Shown here: piece by piece, positions 12,877 through 17,577 of the stretch
Numbering within the stretch: position 1 is the stretch's first letter
Layout: the number at the start of each line of letters is the position of its first letter
Notes under the pieces: model-generated
What the model was told of the DNA's origin: nothing
Databases searched by the model: none
Seen by the model: the letters and a program-made list of their open reading frames with translations, nothing else
From: JAKLKS01 sp964370855
GTDB lineage: Bacteria; Planctomycetota; JAJSAM01; JAKLKS01
Reading direction: 5' to 3'
NCBI GenBank assembly: GCA_964370855.1
Contig: CAYJMF010000100.1
Span: 1 to 17,577, forward strand
DNA length: 17,577 nt
Translations under genes and position numbers: made by a program

Positions 12877-13685
12877 GCGCCCCCGCCCGCGCCCCCGCCC
12901 TGCTGTTGTCCGCCTGCGTGGCGGTCTCCGCCTGCGCCGCCGCCGCCCTCGCCCTCGAGGAGCCCCCCCGGGCCGCCGTCGAGGAGATGGACATGGGGCT
13001 GCTCCAGCGCAACCTCCTCAAGATCTACGTCTCCGAGAAGGAGGCGTCCATCAACGCGAAGCTGCTGGACGACTACAAGTTCGCCGCCGAGGTCGCCGGC
13101 ACCGGGCAGGTGACCCTGCAACAGGCCACCCCGGAGCAGATGGCCGACATGAGGAAGCGCGAGAAGGAGATCTCCTTCTTCCTGCTCTTCGAGAAGACCG
13201 ACTCGATCCAGATGATCCGCATCGTGGACAAGATCCTCGGCACCGAGACCCACCTCGCCGGGGAGGGCCGCGAGGTTCGGCAGTTCCTCGACAAGCAGGT
13301 CGAACTCATCGAGATCCCCCGCGGCGCCAACGGCAAGGGGACGGACATCCGGGAGGCGGCGAAGATCATCGGCGAGGTCCTCGGCTGCCCCGTGAAGGTG
13401 GAGCAGCCGGACACGGACATCTTCCGCCTCTGGTTCACCATGGGGCCGGCCACGGGCGAGACCATCATCAAGCAGGTCTGCGCCTCCCAGAACTTCGACT
13501 GGCGGTTCGAGAACGGGACCCTCGTCTTCCGCCACCGGGACCTCGCCGCCGGCGCCTCCGGCGAGGGTCCGAAGGAGGGCGACGACCGCAACTTCGACGA
13601 GGAGGACCGCCGCCGCGAGAACGAGGAGAAGATCAAGGAAGCCGAGGAGCGCAAGCGCAAGGAGCAGGAGAAGGAGAAGGAGTGA
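12873..13685 (+). CDS. exported STN-like protein or lipoprotein with charged tail
   Basis: This 270-residue partner of the preceding gene starts at GTG 12873, overlapping its stop by 4 nt. The N-terminus is a signal sequence (about 7-28). LSAC (C15) and VSAC (C21) both fit a lipobox, so it may be a lipoprotein, while LALALEE would suit signal peptidase I. Residues 145-222 resemble an STN fold: IEIPRGANGKGTDIREAAKI, the helix IIGEVLGC, the strand PVKVEQPD, then GETIIKQVCASQNFDWRFEN and GTLVFRHRD. The domain resembles that of the upstream protein, so the two may be diverged paralogs. The last 32 residues (239-270) are a nearly uninterrupted Glu/Arg/Lys helix that could form a coiled coil. Function is unknown. 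Confidence 0.82.
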   Translation: MSAPARAPALLLSACVAVSACAAAALALEEPPRAAVEEMDMGLLQRNLLKIYVSEKEASINAKLLDDYKFAAEVAGTGQVTLQQATPEQMADMRKREKEISFFLLFEKTDSIQMIRIVDKILGTETHLAGEGREVRQFLDKQVELIEIPRGANGKGTDIREAAKIIGEVLGCPVKVEQPDTDIFRLWFTMGPATGETIIKQVCASQNFDWRFENGTLVFRHRDLAAGASGEGPKEGDDRNFDEEDRRRENEEKIKEAEERKRKEQEKEKE

Positions 13686-13726
13686 GGGGCGAGAACGTCC
13701 CCGCCGTTCCCCCTTCCCCCTCCCCC

Positions 13727-15562
13727 TCAGTAGCCGATGGCCTTGAGGGCGCTCCTCGTGTCGTCGTCGAAGGGGCGGGTCTCCCGGCGGAGCGCCCCCT
13801 CCTCCATGGCGGCGAACCCCTTCTCGAGGAGGGCGCGCATTCCCGCCGCGGCCTCCCCGGCGCCCCCCCCCTCGAGCAGGTTCCGCGTCTGCCCGGGATC
13901 CCCGCGGAGGTCGTAGAGCCCCTCCCACCGCCGCCCCCCCTTCCACGCCTCGAGGTAGACCTCGGGGCCGAGCACCACGGCGCGGGAGCCCACGGGGCCG
14001 GCGGCGATCTCGGAGAAGACCGGCACGACGGGCGCCGCCTCCCCCGCCGCCATCGGGAGCAGGCTCCGCCCCGAGAACCGGGCCGAGCAGGCCACCCCCG
14101 CCGCCGCCGCCACCGTCGGCGCCACGTCCACGAGGGAGACCGGGGCCGCCACGCGCCGCCCCGCCCCGCCCCCCGGCAGGCGCAGGAGGAGGGGCACGTG
14201 GACGAGCTCCCGGAAGAGGCTCTGCCCGTGGGTCCACCCCCCGTGCTCGTGGAACTCCTCCCCGTGGTCGCTGGTGACGACGACGAGGGTCCCGTCGAGC
14301 CGGCCCGCCCTCCGCAGCGCCTCCAGCGCCCGCCCGAGGGCGGCGTCCGCGGCGGAGGCCTCGCCGCCGTAGTTGGCCCGCATCACGGCGGCCTCCCCTG
14401 CGGACATCGCGGGGAAGGAATCGAAGGGGAGGATTCCCGAGGAGTGGGGCGGATCCACCCGCGGCCTCCCCCCGTCGAAGGGGGGCGGCGGCGTGTAGGG
14501 ATAGTGGGGCTCGATGAGGTGCACGTAGGCGAAGCCCGGCCGCCCGTCCCCCCCGCCGAGGAAGGCGACGGCCCCCTCGAGGAGCGGTCCCGCCCCGAGG
14601 TCCACGCCGGGCCCGAAGGAGTAGGCCGCCCCGCCGGCCACGCGGAGGCGCACCTGGGAGAGGGCCTTCAGGAGGAGGGTCCCCCGGGCCAGGGGCGAGG
14701 GGTGGCGCCCGGTGAAGGACTCGAACCCCTGTGCGAAGCCGAACTCCGGCGAGACGAAGGGGTTGTCGGCGAAGCACGCCGTCCGCCAACCCGCGGCGCG
14801 CAGCACCTCGGCGATGGTGACGGCCTCGCCGGGGACGACGGACTCGAAGTCCAGCGCCCCGTGCTCCGCCGGGTAGGTGCCCGTGAGCAGGCTCGCCGTG
14901 GAGGGCTTCGTCCAGGAGGAGGGTGCCACGGCGTTCTCGAAGACGGCGGACTCCGCCGCCAGCGCGTCGAGTGCCGGCGTCGCCGGCGCCCCCGCCGCGC
15001 CGGAGAAGCCGACGGCGTCGGCGCGGAGCGTGTCCACGACGACGAGGAGGACGTCGGGCCCGCGCCCCTCCCCCGCGCGGCGGGCCGCGGGCGGGGTCCC
15101 GTCGTCGCGCCCCCCGCCGAGGGCGAGGAGGAGGGAGACGGCCAGCGCCCCCGCCGCCATCCAGGCGCCGGCCCGCGGTCCCGGCGGCGCCGTCGCCGCG
15201 AAGCGGCGGCGCAGCAGCGCCGCCCCCGCCAGCGCCGCCGCCAGGAGAATCCCGTCCCCCGCCAACGACACGGGATCGAGGAAGGAGGGCAGGAGGTAGT
15301 GGTTGGCGGCGAGGCCGGCGCCGAGGGCGGCGGCCCCGCAGAGGATCCCGGCGGCGGCGGCCGCGGGCCGGAGCAGCGCCCCGGCGACGGCGCCCGCGGG
15401 GAGCCAGGCGGCGGCGTAGAGGAGGACCACCACGGGGGAGAGGGCGGGCGGCAGCACGCTGGCCGGCTCGAAGCGGGCCCGGAGCGCGTCGAGGAGCCCG
15501 AGGACGGCGCCGGCCCCGAGCGCCAGCAGGGCCCCCCGCCCCGCACCGCCGGCGCGGCTCAC
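13727..15562 (-). CDS. sulfatase-like (alkaline phosphatase superfamily) membrane enzyme
   Basis: This is a 611-residue protein with about five N-terminal hydrophobic segments (near 10-25, 43-64, 68-86, 103-118 and 133-149) and then a hydrolase domain (about 168-600) likely outside the membrane. Metal-site motifs are DVLLVVVDTLRADAVG (D177) and VVVTSDHGEEFHEHGGWTHG. At the nucleophile position the sequence is SSWTKPSTASLLTG, with T218. Type I sulfatases have C/S-x-P-x-R here, to make formylglycine. A Thr nucleophile is typical of phospho- or phosphoglycerol-transferases such as EptA and LtaS, although many proteins with this WTxPS motif are annotated as sulfatases. The GTG start at 15562 overlaps the regulator stop by 4 nt (GTGA). 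The convergent neighbour ends 41 nt away. The substrate is unknown. Confidence 0.85.
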   Translation of the reverse strand: MSRAGGAGRGALLALGAGAVLGLLDALRARFEPASVLPPALSPVVVLLYAAAWLPAGAVAGALLRPAAAAAGILCGAAALGAGLAANHYLLPSFLDPVSLAGDGILLAAALAGAALLRRRFAATAPPGPRAGAWMAAGALAVSLLLALGGGRDDGTPPAARRAGEGRGPDVLLVVVDTLRADAVGFSGAAGAPATPALDALAAESAVFENAVAPSSWTKPSTASLLTGTYPAEHGALDFESVVPGEAVTIAEVLRAAGWRTACFADNPFVSPEFGFAQGFESFTGRHPSPLARGTLLLKALSQVRLRVAGGAAYSFGPGVDLGAGPLLEGAVAFLGGGDGRPGFAYVHLIEPHYPYTPPPPFDGGRPRVDPPHSSGILPFDSFPAMSAGEAAVMRANYGGEASAADAALGRALEALRRAGRLDGTLVVVTSDHGEEFHEHGGWTHGQSLFRELVHVPLLLRLPGGGAGRRVAAPVSLVDVAPTVAAAAGVACSARFSGRSLLPMAAGEAAPVVPVFSEIAAGPVGSRAVVLGPEVYLEAWKGGRRWEGLYDLRGDPGQTRNLLEGGGAGEAAAGMRALLEKGFAAMEEGALRRETRPFDDDTRSALKAIGY

Positions 15563-16104
15563 CGCCGCCGCCCCCGGCGGGGGGCCACGCGCCCGTCGAG
15601 GAAGTCGTCCACGAGGGCGGCGAACTCCTCCATCACCCCGGTGAAGGCGCGGACCCGATCCCGGACGTCGGCGAGCTCCCTGTGGCCCGGCGTGCGGAGC
15701 TCCCGCTCCTCGGCGCAGCAGGTCTCGGCGAAGGAGCGGGACTCGCGGAGGGCCTCGAGGAGGGGGGCGATCTCGCGGCGGCGCCGCTCGCGGACGCAGG
15801 TGCGGAGCCAGGCCCGCGGGTCCCGCTCCGGGGCGAAGCAGGTGCGCCGCTTGCCCGGCGGGTGGACGCGGCGGACGACCCCCCAGTCCACGAGCGTGTT
15901 GAGCCCCGTGGAGCAGGAGCCGTGGCTGACGCCGAGCCGCCGCCGGATGGCGTCGGCGTCGAGGGGCTTCGGGGAGAGGAGGAGGAGGGCGTGGATGCGG
16001 CCGAAGGTCGGGCTCACGCCCCAGAGCGCCGAGACGGCGCTCCAGGAGCCGAGGAACCGGTCCTCCAGCGCCGCCCGCGCCGCCTCCGCCCGCGACTCCG
16101 CCAT
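15559..16104 (-). CDS. MarR/GbsR-family winged-helix regulator
   Basis: This is a 181-residue DNA-binding protein. Residues 25-85 form a winged helix typical of GbsR/MarR-like regulators: GVSPTFGRIHALLLLSPKPL, DADAIRRRLGVSHGSCSTGL as helix-turn-helix, and WGVVRRVHPPGKRR as the wing. The C-terminal half is helical and probably dimerises. It is unusually rich in Cys (C64, C89, C103, C129 and C130), so redox or metal sensing is possible but unproven. The ATG at 16104 has GGGAGG 5 nt upstream. The stop overlaps the start of the sulfatase-like gene, so the two form an operon. The divergent gap to the lipoprotein gene contains an inverted repeat that may be its operator. Confidence 0.85.
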   Translation of the reverse strand: MAESRAEAARAALEDRFLGSWSAVSALWGVSPTFGRIHALLLLSPKPLDADAIRRRLGVSHGSCSTGLNTLVDWGVVRRVHPPGKRRTCFAPERDPRAWLRTCVRERRRREIAPLLEALRESRSFAETCCAEERELRTPGHRELADVRDRVRAFTGVMEEFAALVDDFLDGRVAPRRGRRR

Positions 16105-16127
16105 GCCCGCCTCCCAGGGGATCCGAG

Positions 16128-16152
16128 CGGTCCATCCTATCGGACGGGACCG
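16128..16152. promoter_or_regulatory. possible operator in the regulator/lipoprotein gap
   Basis: CGGTCC (16128-16133) and GGACCG (16147-16152) form a perfect 6-bp inverted repeat with a 13-nt spacer, 24 nt upstream of the regulator start and between divergent genes. A self-binding site for the GbsR-like protein is plausible; there is only one copy. Confidence 0.3.
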
Positions 16153-16193
16153 TGACTCCCGCGGAGTGCCTTCCGCCGCGGGGGGAAGGGGAT

Positions 16194-16199
16194 TATCCT
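16194..16199 (+). promoter_or_regulatory. putative -10 element for the lipoprotein gene
   Basis: TATCCT (4 of 6 matches to TATAAT) sits in the AT-rich patch GATTATCC and ends 7 nt before the GTG at 16207. As with the genes at 1996, 3459 and 5009, transcription would start at about the start codon, giving a leaderless mRNA. Confidence 0.35.
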
Positions 16200-16206
16200 C
16201 CCATGC

Positions 16207-17502
16207 GTGGCCTTCCACGTCCCCCCGCGGCGGATACTCACGGCGCTCCTTCTTCTCGCAGGTTGCGGGGATCCGGTCGCGACGGCTCCCTCGGCGGTAC
16301 CGGCGCCCGCCGCCCCCGGTGCCCCGGCCCCCGCGGCGACCTCCGCCGACCTGGCCGCGGAGCGGCTCTCGTGGGACCTGGAGGTCGAGGCCGCCCTCGA
16401 GCGGGCCGCCCGGGGGGATCCGGCCGCGGCCCGGGAGGCCCTCGGGGCCCTGAAGGACGCGCCCGGCCGCGACCCGGTGCGGTGGGCCGCGGCCCTCGAG
16501 CAGGTCGGCGTCCTCGAGAGGGCCGCCGCGGCGAAGGCCGAGGCCCGCGCCCTCCTCGTCGAGCTCCGCGCCCCCCCCTCCGCCGACGCCCCCGCGGAGC
16601 GGGCCGCCGCCCTCGAGGAGATCGCCTCCCGGGCCCGCCACTTCCTCGCCCGCTGGCCCGACGGGGATCCCGGCGGCGAGATGGCCGCCTCCCTCCAGTA
16701 CGCCGAGGGCGAGGCGGGGAAGCACCGCGCCTTCGCCGACGCCATGGACAGGGCGCGGGCCGCCCTCGAGAAGGGGGAGTTCGACGCCGCCATCACCGGC
16801 GCCGACGCGGCCTTCGCCCTGCTGCCCCGGGGGGAGGCACGGGATCTCCGGGCCGAGGCCGTGAAGAGGAACGCCCCCCGCGGCATGGTCTTCGTCCCCG
16901 CCGGCAACGCGCTCCTCGGCCGCGAGAAGAGGCCGGTCTTCACGGGGCCCCTCTACGTGGATCGCACGGAGGTGACCTGCGCCGCCTACGCGCTCTTCCT
17001 CGAAGCCACGGGCCATCCCGCCCCCGCGGGGTGGAAGGAGGGGCGCATCCCCGAGGGGACCGGGGACCACCCCGTCGTCGGCGTCTGCGGCGAGGACGCG
17101 GAGGCCTTCGCGGCCTGGAGCGGGAAGCGGCTCCCCACGGAGCTCGAGTGGGAGAAGGCGGTTCGGGGCGAGGACGGGCGGCTCTATCCCTGGGGCGACG
17201 AGTGGGACGAGGGGAAGGGGAACTTCGCCGGGAAGGGCACCCTGCCCGTCGGCGCGCACCCCGGGGACTTCGGCCCCTTCGGCCTCATGGACGGCGGCGG
17301 CAACGCCCTGGAGATCACCGTCCCCGCCCTCGGCTTCCGCGACCCGCCCCCCGGGGAGGAGAAGCCCCGCTGGGTCGGCAAGGGGGGCCACTGGGCGTCG
17401 GGGGCGGTCCCCCTCAACAACGCGCTCTACCAGCGCTACCCGCTGAAGGCGGGAGAGAAGGACGGCGGGACGGGGTTCCGCTGCGTGAAGGACGCGAGGT
17501 AG
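16207..17502 (+). CDS. lipoprotein with SUMF1/FGE-like domain
   Basis: This is a 431-residue predicted lipoprotein. The signal ends in LLLLAGC with C20 as the lipidated residue, followed by an Ala/Pro linker (24-46). Residues 50-220 are Ala-rich helices, possibly TPR-like. Residues 226-427 are a SUMF1/formylglycine-generating-enzyme fold: GMVFVPAGNALLGRE, LYVDRTEVTCAAYALFLEAT, HPVVGVCGEDAEAFAAWSGK then RLPTELEWEKAVRGEDG, LYPWGDEW and GGTGFRCV. The usual N-V-W-E-W-T block reads NALEIT, and I do not see the catalytic Cys pair of true FGE. It is therefore more likely a ligand-binding relative than a sulfatase activator. No better in-frame start than GTG 16207 is visible; an ATG at 16203 is in another frame. 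It is divergent from the regulator gene. Confidence 0.87.
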   Translation: MAFHVPPRRILTALLLLAGCGDPVATAPSAVPAPAAPGAPAPAATSADLAAERLSWDLEVEAALERAARGDPAAAREALGALKDAPGRDPVRWAAALEQVGVLERAAAAKAEARALLVELRAPPSADAPAERAAALEEIASRARHFLARWPDGDPGGEMAASLQYAEGEAGKHRAFADAMDRARAALEKGEFDAAITGADAAFALLPRGEARDLRAEAVKRNAPRGMVFVPAGNALLGREKRPVFTGPLYVDRTEVTCAAYALFLEATGHPAPAGWKEGRIPEGTGDHPVVGVCGEDAEAFAAWSGKRLPTELEWEKAVRGEDGRLYPWGDEWDEGKGNFAGKGTLPVGAHPGDFGPFGLMDGGGNALEITVPALGFRDPPPGEEKPRWVGKGGHWASGAVPLNNALYQRYPLKAGEKDGGTGFRCVKDAR

Positions 17503-17550
17503 GGGAGGGGGGGGAGGGGAGGCGGTTTCGCATGGTCTCCCCCCCGGCGT

Positions 17551-17577
17551 GGGGGGGGGGGGGGGGGGGGGGGGGGG
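17551..17577 (+). other. G27 homopolymer at the window end
   Basis: The window ends in 27 consecutive G. Just before it are a C7 run (17539-17545) and GGCGT. A short C7/G7 hairpin may be genuine, but the long poly-G looks like an assembly or sequencing artefact (no-signal calls in two-colour chemistry) at a contig end. The 48 nt between the lipoprotein stop and this run hold no gene. Confidence 0.7.

Noticed and set aside
16203..16206. ATG at 16203 as the start of the lipoprotein gene
   Set aside because: It is in a different frame from the lipobox and SUMF1 domain; the in-frame start is GTG 16207.
1..17577. CRISPR array, tRNA, rRNA or complete insertion sequence
   Set aside because: No spaced direct-repeat array, cloverleaf, rRNA-like stretch or transposase frame was recognised by eye.

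Overview
This is a very GC-rich window with strongly G/C-ending codons, from a Gram-negative-type bacterium. It carries complex I subunits, lipoproteins, a large Hanks-type kinase, an alkaline-phosphatase-superfamily (sulfatase-like) membrane enzyme and a SUMF1-domain lipoprotein. That mix recalls Planctomycetota or deltaproteobacteria-like uncultured lineages, but the phylum cannot be settled from the sequence alone. The window ends in a run of 27 G, so the right edge is probably a contig end.

Layout from left to right. (1) The genes nuoC (cut by the window edge), nuoB and nuoA, on the minus strand, begin a complex I operon. (2) A 313-bp intergenic gap holds two nearly identical 33-bp nested palindromes in inverted orientation (REP-like). 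(3) A plus-strand pair follows: a polytopic membrane protein and a Cys-rich zinc-ribbon membrane protein. (4) Two toxin-antitoxin modules converge tail to tail: RHH antitoxin + PIN toxin on plus, and AbrB-type antitoxin + PIN toxin on minus. (5) A two-domain VOC protein is convergent with a 1170-residue kinase/NTPase/TPR regulator. (6) A minus-strand series reads peroxiredoxin, DUF2203 protein, thiC and then the kinase. (7) Two overlapping plus-strand genes encode exported STN-like proteins. (8) A MarR/GbsR-like regulator and a sulfatase-like membrane enzyme form a minus-strand pair, divergent from a SUMF1-domain lipoprotein.

The main discovery is that the Bcp/PrxQ-type peroxiredoxin at 11466..11993 appears to be a selenoprotein. 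An in-frame TGA sits exactly where the peroxidatic cysteine of the TPG-C-T-x-E-x-C motif belongs. The frame stays open and conserved on both sides, and a bacterial-SECIS-like hairpin with a G-starting apical loop lies 17 nt downstream. An ordinary gene caller would split this gene or call it broken.

Other notable signals: the two PIN toxins converge with stop codons sharing one CTAG, and a perfect 12-bp inverted repeat encodes the conserved Asn-Pro-Phe C-terminus of both proteins. A symmetric nested dyad lies directly in front of the first antitoxin. At four starts, -10-like hexamers end 6-7 nt before the start codon, which suggests leaderless mRNAs. The sulfatase-like enzyme has Thr in place of the FGly-forming Cys.
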